NCBI GenBank assembly: GCA_973895155.1
Contig: OZ316897.1
Span: forward strand, 20,832,001-20,896,000
Length of the DNA: 64,000 bases
Direction of reading: 5' to 3'
Source: Marsupella aquatica
Taxonomy: Eukaryota; Marchantiophyta
Position numbers and translations under genes: made by a program. The notes under the pieces were generated by a model. It had not been told where the DNA came from. It saw only the letters and a program-made list of their open reading frames with translations, and made no database searches. Below are positions 35,601 to 45,599 of the stretch, piece by piece. Each line of letters opens with the position of its first letter. Within the stretch, counting starts at the first letter, position 1.

Positions 35601-37306
35601 CTTTCTCCAGTAGTTTCAGCAGACTCTGCATGCCTGGTTGCTGCATCGGCAAGTCCTCCTTCCTGGGCCTAAACACCTGCTCGATAGTAGGACTAACAGG
35701 TGGTTGAGGCTTCTCAGCCAACGGCCTCGGCGTTGGAGCTTCCTCGGGTGCCCTTACTTGCAGGGGAAGTACCGGGGCAAAAGTCTGACCTCTGGCATAC
35801 CGGCACAACAGCGGCATGTGATAGCCCAGCCGCGACACGCTCCCCATGCCGATTACCTGCTGCTCCTCCTTTAAGATCTTCTTCAATTGGTTGAGGAGGT
35901 ATCCGTTGTAGTCCCGGCTTGGGTCTGGCCTTTCTGCCAGATAGACCTGTGCCTTGCCGATCTCTGCCCTCGGCAAGTTACAATGCATGGTCACCCGCAA
36001 GAAGTCGATCATCTCTCCTATGTGCAGGTTGGTGCAGGTGTTCCGGAAGAAGCCATTCTTCGTTGATGGCCCGGGGAACGACCGGAACTCCTTGTCAGGC
36101 AAGGTCTTCCTGGTATCAACTTTGGTCTTATTGCCTATCGGCAGGCCAAACACTTCGGCAATTACCTTGGGAGTAAGATAGAAATCCTTCCCATATATCC
36201 TCGTGCAATTGGTCTCGGGTTCCCATGACCCCACGAATTCTAATAGGTCTGACTCCGGTACCTCCGGCTTCAGCCATGGTAATCTTACAAAGGCCTCCAA
36301 GCCGGATCCGGCCATGAAGCCTTGGTACTTCTTGGTCTGCATGGCCGTAAAGCATGCATCCTCCTCCCGTGCAAAATGTAGTTGCACCTCCACCGGTAGG
36401 GTTGCCGCCCAGCCCTTCCAGGTGTCATCCCTGGTTGGAATGGCCTTGATGGGATCGACCTCCTCCTCTTCGGCTTCTCCCTGCCTCCTGCTCTGCTGCT
36501 CGGCTGGCTTCTTTGGTGCCGCCGACCTCGTTCTTTTTGCCGGGGTGGCTTCATCGTTGACGGCTCCCTTCCTCTTCATCTCTGCTGCCGTGGAGGTTTC
36601 TCCTAGCACCGTTGCCTGGGTCCACCTTTCCGTGCTACCCTTTAATTCCCAGTGTATGTCGTTGCAGTTCTTGATGGCCTCTCGGATGCCGACGACGCTG
36701 TCTTTGCAAAACAGAAGATCGTCGAGTTGATTGGAAGTAGGCGTCCACAGGAACTCGTCCTTGATGAGTTTGCCTCCTAAGAAAGCCGTCTTCTGCAGCT
36801 CCCACAATCGAGCGAGCTCCTGCCGTTCTCGAGCTGCCCTTTCTGACTCCTCGTCCTCGTAAGTCTTGATGTACTCAGTTGCCCGTTCGAACAGGCATCC
36901 CCAGAAATGTGCCGCTTGATTGACGTTGCTCATACCCTCCTTAGGTCGATCGTCGGTATCTACTCTCTCCCCGAGTGCTTGCCTAAGCAGCTGACAGTAG
37001 TTGGCCTCCCGTAGTCGTCTGCCTAGTTCGTGCTCGCAAATGAGCCACCATCTCCTGCAAGCGCTCCTTACCCCTCTCCTCCGCCGGTCCTTCTTCCCGT
37101 TGATCCTTCCTAGCCGCCGACGCTTAATGCGCCCTAACCCTAATCGGGTTTTCACCCTCAGCCTTACCTCCGGCCTCGGCCCGGGTTCCATGGTTGCCCC
37201 TAATTGTTTATATTTTCCTTGTTTTGTCCCTATACTAAGGTGTTCCTAGGGTGCCTTCCTGCTTTACCCACTTAACCGGCCGAGTGATTCCTGTCTAGGC
37301 ATCACA
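32638..37306 (-). mobile_element. Solo giant LTR (family P), 4669 bp, with perfect 5-bp target duplication
   Basis: Termini TGTG/CACA, matching the LTR at 20027-24713 in inverted orientation. It is flanked by ATCGC on both sides and has no internal region, as left by recombination between the two LTRs of one element. It carries the only intact copy of the accessory frame. Confidence 0.93.
33559..37191 (-). CDS. Intact LTR-encoded accessory protein, 1210 aa
   Basis: An uninterrupted frame from ATG 37191, 116 bases inside the LTR, to TGA near 33559. Parts: a very basic start (RTRLG/KRRRLGRINGKK type, about residues 10-50); a helical charged region; a nuclear-type KRTRSAAPKK stretch (about 225). 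Next comes a globular domain at about 270-470 with DACFTAMQTKKYQGFMAGSG, LPWLKPEV, DFYLTPKVIAEVFGLP and KNGFFRNTC. A Pro/Ser/Glu linker follows, then a second charged helix (about 690), a long coiled coil (about 800-1035), a basic KKKKRKPSG patch, and an acidic Ala-rich tail. The globular part recalls the plant mobile / transposon-associated domains in style, but I cannot assign it. Lying at the 5' side of the LTR, it belongs to U3 and would be expressed from the 3' end of the genomic RNA or by its own promoter. It is not a known Gag, Pol or Env protein. Confidence 0.85.
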   Translation of the reverse strand: MEPGPRPEVRLRVKTRLGLGRIKRRRLGRINGKKDRRRRGVRSACRRWWLICEHELGRRLREANYCQLLRQALGERVDTDDRPKEGMSNVNQAAHFWGCLFERATEYIKTYEDEESERAARERQELARLWELQKTAFLGGKLIKDEFLWTPTSNQLDDLLFCKDSVVGIREAIKNCNDIHWELKGSTERWTQATVLGETSTAAEMKRKGAVNDEATPAKRTRSAAPKKPAEQQSRRQGEAEEEEVDPIKAIPTRDDTWKGWAATLPVEVQLHFAREEDACFTAMQTKKYQGFMAGSGLEAFVRLPWLKPEVPESDLLEFVGSWEPETNCTRIYGKDFYLTPKVIAEVFGLPIGNKTKVDTRKTLPDKEFRSFPGPSTKNGFFRNTCTNLHIGEMIDFLRVTMHCNLPRAEIGKAQVYLAERPDPSRDYNGYLLNQLKKILKEEQQVIGMGSVSRLGYHMPLLCRYARGQTFAPVLPLQVRAPEEAPTPRPLAEKPQPPVSPTIEQVFRPRKEDLPMQQPGMQSLLKLLEKEKKLASATTTATATMQDTTTEVGLHRLTRENPFAGDKERIRPESKPGVRMYVGTSSSESEVELPEAPTDEEEREKPDVQEVEEAVEDCSHDNSGYGLDHHVPGVRTCGRFVPTLPRVVRGDPNQQSSPESPPPDVAPPSFDGIKQTVQEFQERIKQEEEAALAKEKDLPGGDWPEDIRRLAKKGSKPLATIEEIRRTAWEQRPRWAMPITSTYSTYAKNRAMEYGEMCGELALGIFGEELEVGPFFHREQLEKHQLEEAVALERSKKDEVIRRLRRMEAEIEDLGAAKKAQDELRIKRHELNIMQGQLDTAQADNQNIKDKLTQTQEELADTIKEREKWKQELKNTEEAHITANSRAMAETQRKEWALKGELEKIRGALEQKEAELGKSYQGIMALQQELASLTASFKADLREKDEMLEQTYAKMNQMESVIIAELDKELKATQEERTTLKQEREEAQKELEEARKDLDETQEELEEITRKMENLQRGADNQTERLKKQAAVFRCLSSSGPTPIGATKLPGVVLAEEKAAPTAPVPEVSGKGKGPAAEPEKKKKRKPSGSRSNPTPQAVVTKEVEPAPSSDMNTAIDPAMITGRDGAAQAELLSKEASIPDPPLMQAGETVAEAEAVTDSRADADADGGPSQADGELTQSRAGNLSGNEPTAVAEEEALGASIKDPPPVS

Positions 37307-37311
37307 ATCGC
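37307..37311. repeat. Target-site duplication ATCGC, right copy
   Basis: Matches 32633-32637; see the solo LTR. Confidence 0.95.
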
Positions 37312-38475
37312 GGAATCACTGGGCAAGCTGTTGCACTACATCCAGGGGGATGAATACAGCTCATACCCGCATGACAGAGCTTGTATCCTTTGGGATACGG
37401 AACGAGAGGTTCCTTTCAGCGCTCGTGTGAGGATCCGAGAGGATACTATCATCTGGCAACCTATTCAATTCAAGAATATACCATTTCACTGCTTTAAATG
37501 TAATAAGAAGGGACACTTAGCTAGCGAATGCAGAGATGGCTTTGAAGAGGCGGCCAACACGTCTATTGAGCACATTGAAGGGGAGGAGGACGCTCACACA
37601 CCTGAGGAACTTGATGGGGTGGCTGAAGGGGACCCCGATGAGGTACTGAGGACACAATTGGCCTCGAATCTGCGTGCCATGGGCATAGACAAGCATTTGC
37701 CTCGCGCTGGTGGCCCATCGGTGGCAACTGACCTCAACACGGTGGAGTCCTTATTGGAACACATTGAGGATGTGCTTGAAGTGATACCGATTCTGACTAG
37801 TGGCATTCCACGGGAACGTGTGGCTCTTGCGGGAGGAATTTCCATCCCTCAGAAAGCTTTGATCACCCTGCCCACTAAAGAACAAGGGAACCTGATATCC
37901 TCGCCTGCCCCGACAGTTACTAAGCTTTTGGCCGATGCAAGTATCTTTGTTCCGTCTGGAGATGTCAGCTCGCCTCTGATAGCACCTGGAACCTTGGTTG
38001 TGCACTCACAGAATGTAGACCCCGAGGCGTTTTCATATCACGGAGATTCTAATGTGGACTTAGAGATGTCCGAATACGAGGAGTATGTCTCTGGTAAAGG
38101 GAAAGAGAGAGTTCGGAAGCTGGATACTCTGACGCCGCCTCTTGCAAAGAAGGACAGGAGCACTCAGGACTCTAAAAAGCAACGTTCCTTACATTTCTCA
38201 CCCACAATTGTGTTGGATGCAGGGACAGGAATGGATGGAGAGGATAGCAGAATGGAGGCTGAGCAGTCCCCTGGATGGAGGGCCGTCCCCTCTGGTGGCC
38301 AGCTCCCACTCTTGACAGGCCTGAATGATACAATGATGGAGGATACTATTGTGGATACTCTACGTCACCGTCAAGGCCTTATCACTGCAAGGGATGGCAA
38401 TGGCTCCTCCCTGGGTGGACGTGCACGCATTTGAGGATTGGCACTCTGCTCTGGTAGCGGAAAGGGGGTCAAAGT

Positions 38476-39125
38476 ATGACATGCCTGCTTCAAATTGCTT
38501 CCTGGAATGTATGCAGATTGTGTGAACCTAATAGGAAAATGGTAGTCAGGAACTGGATTGAATCCTGTAGAGAGAAGATAGATATTCTGGCGTTACAAGA
38601 AATAAAAGCAGATCAATTTCGGCTGGATATTGCTCTAAGGGCTATACTTCCGCTATATCAGCACCTCACTTCTGCATCAGATGAGGGTCAAGGGGTCTGC
38701 TATGCTGATTCACCCTGATCTGAAGATATTGGCAACGGGCGTGATTGACCTGGGAAGGGCGTATGGGCCGTGATAGAATCGGAAGGAGGCAAATTTGGAA
38801 TGGTTAGCATCTATGCTCTGAACTCGCCTCGACTACGGGCTTGCTTATGGCATGAGCTCAAATCACTCCTTCCTCAAGGCAATTGGATTCTTGGTGGGGA
38901 TTTTAACATGACAAAACTTAGAGAAGATTCGAGTGGGCTATCACCTTTGCTTAAGGGTCGGGAAGCCAAGTTTTGGCGTTTTTTGAAAGTCCGGTTGGAT
39001 CTGGCGGATGCACTGCTGGTTAATGAGGTTACTGGCTCCCGTTTTACCTGGCGCAGATGCAGAAACGAGGGTTTTACCTGGCGTAGATGCAGAAACAAGG
39101 GTTTTACCTGGCGCAGATGCAGAAA
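38476..39125 (+). pseudogene. LINE-D ORF2 start: apurinic-type endonuclease, truncated
   Basis: Starts with the family's LLQIASWNVCRL motif, then DILALQEIKAD (catalytic Glu), SIYALNSP and GGDFNM (catalytic Asp/Asn), in two open pieces broken by a TGA at 38716-38718 and nearby stops. The endonuclease nicks target DNA for LINE insertion. It ends in a tripled 30-bp unit at 39041-39130, where a Ty3/gypsy sequence takes over. RT is absent. Confidence 0.85.
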
Positions 39126-39130
39126 CCAGA
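39041..39130 (+). repeat. 30-bp unit in three direct copies at an element junction
   Basis: Units 39041-39070, 39071-39100 and 39101-39130 each begin GTTTTACCTGGCGCAGATGC and encode FTWRRCRN plus two residues in the LINE frame. The third runs straight into the Ty3/gypsy block. Confidence 0.95.
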
Positions 39131-41984
39131 TGAGATAGGGTGTGTAGATCCGAGGGTAGTGGCTCCTATGATTATTTTCACAGTTCCACATGTACCTTGG
39201 AATTTGAGGCCTATTCCTGTACCTAAAACTCTATTGCCTAAACTGTTAGAACTTTTGAAGGAGAGAATTAGGATGGGGATCTTGGAACCTTCATGTTCGC
39301 CGTACTCAAATAGGTGGTTTACAGTGCCAAAGAAGTCTGGAGCATTACGATTCATTCAAGATATGCAGCCTGTCAACAAGGTGATCATACGAAATGTAGG
39401 AATTGGTCCTCTTGTGGATGAGTTCACAGATGCATTTGCAGGGAGATTGATATACTCTATGGGGGATTTATACTCGGGATATGACCAGTTTCAGCTTGCT
39501 ATTGAAAGCAGGGATTTAACTGCAATGCGAACACCGCTAGGATTGCTTTGAATGTGTACCTGGCCAATGGGAGCAACAAATTCTGTTGCACATATGATGA
39601 GCGGGATGAACAAGGTACTGAGAGACTTCATTCCAGAAATAACAATGCCATTCATTGACGATGTACCAATTAAGGGTTGTAGTGAGGAGGAGAAGGATGA
39701 GGCAAAAAACTCAAAGGGGTGTAGAAAGTTTGTTGCTGACCACATTGCAGATTGTGATAAGATCTTGACAAAGTTGGAAGAAGTCCATTTGACATTGTCT
39801 GGGGCAAAATCAAGCTTTGGGGTAAAGGAGGTTCTCATTGTGGGACATTTGTGTGGGCCATATGGGAGGAAGCCGTGTCCAACGAAGGTGGATGCAATCA
39901 AGCAAATGAAGGAGGTATGTGAAACAACTACCGAGGTTCGTAGATTCCTAGGGGCATGTGTCTTCTATGTTCATTGGATCCCGCATTTTGCACATATAGC
40001 GGATCCATTATATCGGCTTCTAAGAAAAGGGAAGAAGTTTACTTGGGAGGAAGAGCATACCATGTCAGTAAGGAAGTTGAAAGAATCACTTTCTGATATG
40101 ATAGCATTGAAGAGAATTGATTATGATTGTGGGCGACCAGTGATTGTTACAGTAGATACAAGTCCAATTGGGATTGGTTGGGCAATTGGGCAGAATGATG
40201 AAGAGGGGAATCGATGTGTGGTAAGGTTTGGGGCAAAAGTCTTGAGCACTTGCCAACGGGCTTACCCGCAATTGAAGAGAGAATTGTGGGGCATAGTAAC
40301 TTCACTCAAATATGATAAAGATTATCTAATTGGAGCACCGGTAGTACTTGAAACCGATTGTCTACCCCTCCTTGGGATGATAGCTAATTGTACCACACCA
40401 GACATTGCCATGCTCCGGTGGATTGCCTACATCAAAACTTTAGATCCGGAATTCCAGCACATATTAGGGAGGGACAATCAAGTGGCCGACATGTTATCTA
40501 GAGCTAGATACTACCGTGAAGAAGAGATGGTGGAGGAAGGAGAAGATGTGGGTACAAAGTTCTTCTCCAATGCGCAAGCAAAATCAGAAGGGTTAAATCT
40601 GACAATGACAATTGAGTCATTCTGAGAAGAATTATATGATGGTGAATGGGTGGATATAGGGCGATACCTTAGCACATTGGAGAAATCTGAAAGTTGGTCT
40701 GACAAAGAATTTAAAAAGATAAGGAGGAAGGCCTATGGATACTTTTTGAGGGATGGAGTTCTTTGGAAACAGCCAAAGAAGGTCAAAGGGGTTCCACTAC
40801 GAGTAGTTGGTGATACAGAGACGCAACAAAAACTGATGAAGGAGTTTCATGAAAGCTTATGGGCAGGACATCGAGGAGTTTGGGCTACTTTTGCCAAACT
40901 AAAGGAAAAATATTGGTGGAAAGGTATGTACAAGGATGTAGTCCAATTTGTGAGTACTTGTGAAACTTGTCAAGTTTACTCAAATATTCGGCATCGAGAT
41001 GGGCTACATCCCACCTACCCTTTAGCCATGCATTACAAATGGGTTGTCAATTTGGTAACTCTACCTCTTGGGATCTCGCAAATGAGGTATGTGATTCTAG
41101 CAAGGGAAGACCTAACCAATCAAGTTGAGGGAAGGGCACTTAGAACCAAGAGCACAGAAAATGTATGTCGTTTTCTACTTGAAGATGTGATTTGCCGCTA
41201 TGGGTGCATAGGGAAGATTACAGCTGATAGAGGAGAACTTGATTCACAAGAGGCTCGACAGTTTTTTGAAAGGTTAGGGATAAAGCTTGCCTTGACAACT
41301 GCCTGTAATCCGGAAGGGAATGGTAAGAGTGAGCGAGGGCATTCTCCTATCATTAAGGCTTTGGTAAAAGCTTGTAATGGTAGCATACATGTGTGGCCAA
41401 AGTTATTGCCATTTGCGTTGTGGGCAGATCGAACCACACATAGCTCGGTAACAGGTTTTATGCCAACAGAACTTATGTTTGGACAAAAGCCGATCATGCC
41501 AGTGGAGGAGACAATTCCTACATGAAGTGTGTTACCGTGGGAAGATGGTCTTAGTAGGGAAGACTTATTGGCATTGAGGATCCGACAACTTGAGCGACGC
41601 TCGGAGGATATTGAGGTAGCACTCAAAAAACTGCAGGAGGCAAGGCTGGGGAATAAAGAAAGGTTTGATAGGAAGCATAGGCTTAGACCAAGGCCTATTC
41701 AAGAAGATGATTGGGTACTAGTCTATGATAGTAGCCTAGACAATCAGCATAGTACCACCAGGAAGTTCTCGAGGAGGTGGTTTGGCCCTTATGTTGTGAG
41801 AAAAGTACATGATAATGCTACATATTCACTTCGAGAGCTAGATGGTGTAGATTTGAGAGTTCCTATTGCCGGAAAAAGAGTTAAACTCTTTAAACGGAGA
41901 GACATGATGCAAGTTTCCTTTGACGATGTAGCTTGGGATCAAGAAGGGACACTAACAGATGAAGATATAGGGGATGAAGACTAG
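39125..41984 (+). pseudogene. Ty3/gypsy Pol: reverse transcriptase, RNase H and integrase, three in-frame TGA codons
   Basis: One frame runs through RT (PHVPWNLRPIPVPK, NRWFTVPKKSGALRFIQDMQ, active site MPFIDDVPIKG), RNase H (VTVDTSPIGIGWAIGQ, ETDCLPLLG, RDNQVADMLSRA) and integrase. The integrase has a zinc region (H-x-H near GHRGVW, C-x2-C in CETCQVY), a core with REDLTNQVEG, ADRGELDSQEA and the Glu of GKSERGH, and a GPY/F-type end RRWFGPYVVRKV. No chromodomain is seen. TGA codons at 39549-39551, 40623-40625 and 41523-41525 sit where CGA or TGG is expected. Gag and protease are absent because the 5' side is cut at the LINE junction. The lineage differs from the other two Ty3 elements in the window. 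Confidence 0.88.
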
Positions 41985-42050
41985 TTTGGCACATACCAGA
42001 GGATGTGCAGGTTATGAGGGGGTGGATGTCGTGGTAACTTTGGTGCAAAT
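41985..42050 (+). other. Short Ty3 3' flank up to the CACTA insertion
   Basis: These bases continue the Ty3 element after its stop codon and end in AAT, the left target duplication of the CACTA element. The matching continuation begins at 52912. Confidence 0.6.
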
Positions 42051-42070
42051 CACTACAACACTATGCACCT

Positions 42071-42600
42071 CTTTTGCGAACCACCACCCTTCGCATCATA
42101 CAAAGGAAACAAAATCCGAAATACCCAATTTGCGAACTTACTTGCATCGCAACGTCTTCGCTACTTCCCATCTCAAATTCTTCGCAAACGGCCCTTCGCA
42201 ACTACTTTGCAACTTGCGATTCTAAATACGTCGCAACATCTCCGCAACGTTGCGACGGCACTGTTCTTGCAAATATTGAGAAACGACAAATTTCATTATT
42301 TTGCGAGAACAAATGAATCGCTCGCGTTGTGATAACATTTACATTGCAATTTCCGATGTTAAATTTCTCTATAACTTGCGATGCAAACAAACTCGTAAGA
42401 TTGCGAGAAGCGGATGACCGCTTTGTTGCGAAGGCATTTAACTCGCAAATGTGTGGAGAGGAAGTCTTCGCTAGGGTTGTGATTTAGACAACATCGCAAG
42501 TGTTGCGATGCGTTTCTCCTTGGAATGGTTGCGATACGTTCACCGTGGGTCTTTGAGATGGGGGTTGGTTCTCAAAAGCTTCGCAAAATGTATATTTCAT
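42071..42600. repeat. Left subterminal repeat cluster of the CACTA element
   Basis: About twenty copies of TTGCGA or TCGCAA and close variants in both orientations within 530 bases, as expected for binding sites of a CACTA TnpA-like protein. No other function is visible. Confidence 0.85.
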
Positions 42601-42839
42601 GGGTTTTTGTGTATTTGGGTTAGGGTGAGGGTGAGGGTGAGGGAGACCATTCATGGGTTTTGAAGGAGGGAGGAAAGTGATGTTGACCCAGTCTGCCGCA
42701 ATTAAAATGGCATTACTGAAAAAGTACAAAAGTTACAAAATGGAAGGGTAAAAACCCTTAGGTAAAGTGCCACGGCCATGCATGCTGATCGCTATACATG
42801 TGAACTCGATGTAAGTGCTCTAGCTACAACTTGTCTACA

Positions 42840-44901
42840 TCGAGCTAGAAAGGAGTGTTCCTGCCCCTCCTTGCCTCTTCCCCTTGGCCTTCTCCTTGCC
42901 CTTGTGTGCTCTTGGGGGGGGGTGCAACCTGGACTTCCTCCTCCTCTTGGTCACCCTCGGGGTCACCCTCATCCTCATCCTCATCCTCATCCCCACCTCC
43001 ACCGCCCTGGCTTGCCGCGCTACCACCCCCAGCACCACTGGAACGTGCTGATGCAAATGACTGGTCTCCAGTGCTAGTTGGCCTGGCTTGAGTAGCAGGA
43101 GCTGTGCTCCCCTCCGCTGTCCCCTCCACATCCTCATCACTACTATCGGTGCCACCCTCGGTATGGGAGTCACCATCCTCCCCTCCCTGCTTCCATTAGC
43201 AAACCAGGGTGTCTGTTAGTCTCATATTCTTTACAAGTGTGAACAAAAGAGATATTCATTCAAAATTGCAATGAATGTAATAACCTAAAAATTCTCACCA
43301 ATAATTCATCAACTTGCTGAAAGAGATGCTCCTTCCCATGTTTCTGGCCCACCTCCATCTCAGCCGCCGTAATCTTCCTCTTGTACCTCTTGTACTAAGC
43401 CAAAACAAAACCAGCACAATTGGGTTAACACCAACCCATAACCCGATTCACATGGCTTCTAAAAATTAGGGGGTTTGTTGGGGCTGGTGGGGTGGTGCAT
43501 CAAGGTTTTGGGGTTATGGAGGGTGGCATATATGGGGAAGACCCTCAAAGAACACTTAAACGATCGGAAAATTTAAAAATTCAAATTTTTGAAATTTTGC
43601 GAAGGCGCCAGCTTCGCAATCATAAGGACAATTACGTTTGCGAAGCTGGTTGCGATGCGAACGTCTTCACAACGCCTTCGCAAACGTAAGCAAAAAAAGG
43701 GCATAATAAGGTTTGTGAAGGATTTGCGAAGCTACCCGCATCGCAAATGTATCGCAAACTCTGTCATGGCAAAAACCCGAGAGGGAAGCAACTGTACGTG
43801 ACCTAATCTGACACAACAAGTCTAATTGTAACTACTTGGTGGAAATGCAAGAAAGAGTTGGCTCATTGCAGGTGTGTTGGAATAGGAATTGGAGTAGCAA
43901 GAAGTCAAGGGAGGAGAGGGAGGTGCACTCACGAATGCTGCTTTGAGGCCGGGGAGGCCACCTTGACCCAGCCTGTGGGTGATGTTGGGCTTGTCTCGGA
44001 CTCGCTCAGCTGCCTTCAGGAACTTGTTGGGTGGATCGCCTACTTCTGCTACAACCTGCTGGAGCTGGGCTACCTTCTGCTCCATCACCTTCAGGTCCCG
44101 GTCAGACTTCCCGGCCTCCTTTGCCCTTCGAGCCTTTGCCAGCTTCTCTGTGAAATCATTGAGGAGCCTGGCTGCTTTCAACTTCACCTCTGTCTGGTAG
44201 AAGGCCTGCCAGATATCTTCTGAGAATTGCAGCGGCCTCTGCAAATTCCTATACTCCTCCAAATCTCTAAGGTGAGACCTGATCTTCATTCTATCATGGT
44301 ATCTAGCTTGTGACATGGAGTTTGAAATTTTGTCAGCAAGCCACTGTGAATCCATCTCTCCTCCATTTCAAAATGCATCTTTCACCTGATTGATGACTCG
44401 CTTCTGCTCTGCCTTTGAGCGAGTGCCCCACTCGACTCCTCTTGCAAAATTTGTAACCAAGCTCGGTGGGAATCCTCTCATCCTCTAAAGTAATCAGAGG
44501 CAGCTTCCTCCTTGCTGCCTCCTTTCTTTGCTCCTCCCTCTGTTTCTTGATCAGGTCTCTCTCATCTTTCCTCCTCTTCTTTTCCAATGCTTGAGGCAAG
44601 AGCACTCCAGCCTGAGCTCTCTCGTCCCTCTTTCGCTTCCTCTCAGCAGCCGTCTGCTCTGCTGCCTTCCTTGCATCCTCCTCCACTACTGCTTGCCCTG
44701 CAGTGAGACCTGCTTGCAAGGCTTGGCCTAGAAGGGCACTCAATGATGCCAGCCCTGCTGGACTGGTGAAATCAATTTGACTCAACTGTGCAACCGAAAA
44801 ATGCTCATCCACAATCGCCTTCAATCGATCCCCCCCCCTCGGTTGCCTCCGCTGCTACCAGAAGCTCCTCCATCACCACCAGTCCCCTCTTCGCTCGCCA
44901 T
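42840..44901 (-). pseudogene. Minus-strand multi-exon gene of the CACTA element, TnpA-like candidate, frameshifted
   Basis: It starts MASEEGTGGDGG at 44901 and has a nine-G run at 44830-44838 that is one base off frame. Then come LKAIVDEHFSVAQLSQIDF, a Lys/Arg/Glu helix (AERKRKRDERAQ), a shift near 44480, and GVEWGTRSKAEQKRVINQ. The next block is MDSQWLADKISNSMSQARYH and a long charged coil ending near 43830. A further exon with YKRKITAAEMEVGQKHGKEH lies at about 43300-43397, and an acidic carboxy terminus at 42845-43195. Position and coiled, charged make-up fit a TnpA-type DNA-binding partner of the transposase. The domain is not securely recognised and the splice model is only partial. Confidence 0.5.
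43580..43765. repeat. Internal TTGCGA cluster 1 in the CACTA element
   Basis: A 185-base block with about ten TTCGCAA/TTGCGAA words, of the same type as the subterminal regions. It lies in what looks like an intron of the minus-strand gene. Confidence 0.75.
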
Positions 44902-44989
44902 CGCTCCGCCCTTGCCCTCGTTGCTCTCCTCAGGCCTGAATGAACTGAATCCGTCTTGTCCACGCTCGGCAATCCATAAGGATTCAAAA

Positions 44990-45115
44990 TATTGGGCTTT
45001 GCGATTCGTTTCGCATCGCAGTTTGCGATGCATCGGCCTTCGCAAAAAGCTTTGCAAATTCTATCTTTGCGAAGCTTCAAGATTCGCAAAAGCCTTCGCT
45101 ATTTGGTTTTGCCAT
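44990..45115. repeat. Internal TTGCGA cluster 2 in the CACTA element
   Basis: A 125-base block of the same words directly upstream of the start of the minus-strand gene (44901), in promoter position. Confidence 0.75.
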
Positions 45116-45599
45116 AACCCCCGTCTCGCATGCGTATTTGATGTGTTGTTAGGGATACTAAGGGGGCTTATGAACATTAAATGGGGTAGATGTAGAGGAT
45201 TATGTTGCATTTTAGTGGGATGTGATGAGATAAGGATTGGGGGGGTTAGAAAATTGAAGGAGTTATATTGCAGGGTAAGAGGAGGGGGTTTGGCCTGGTT
45301 AGGGGAGGGTTTCTTTTGTGAAGGTTGGGCTTAGATTGGCTTAGATACGAGGGGTTTTATGTTTTGGGTTTGCAGGGGGGTTTTATTTATGAAGGTTGGG
45401 GTTATATGTATTGGAGGGTAAGAGCTAGGAGGGGTTTTATGTTTTGGGTTTTGGGGTTTAGGCCAACTTAGGAGGGTTTGAAAGAGAGGTTTCAGTTTTA
45501 TAGTATCTTGGGTTACTTTTATGGTATCTTAGGAGGGTAACCAAGAGGGGTGGCATATAATTATGGTAGAGAGAAGCATAGGATGGTTGAAGGGAATTG

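Larger units (their letters stand above)
31700..38434 (+). pseudogene. LINE-D ORF1 (nucleic-acid-binding protein), split by a solo LTR
   Basis: The frame begins MEYGRTGGWEGEN at 31700, with stops near 31968 and 32117, then a DUF4283-like block (WPVLQVKFVGKNFYLVVFAS) to a TGA at 32552-32554. It continues in frame as VWIELPFRALVLEG up to the LTR insertion at 32638. It resumes at 37312 with LHYIQGDEYSSY and a CCHC knuckle (CFKCNKKGHLASEC) and ends at 38434 after a Pro/Ser-rich tail. This is the normal order of plant LINE ORF1. In such elements the protein coats the LINE RNA. The gene is dead. Confidence 0.85.
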
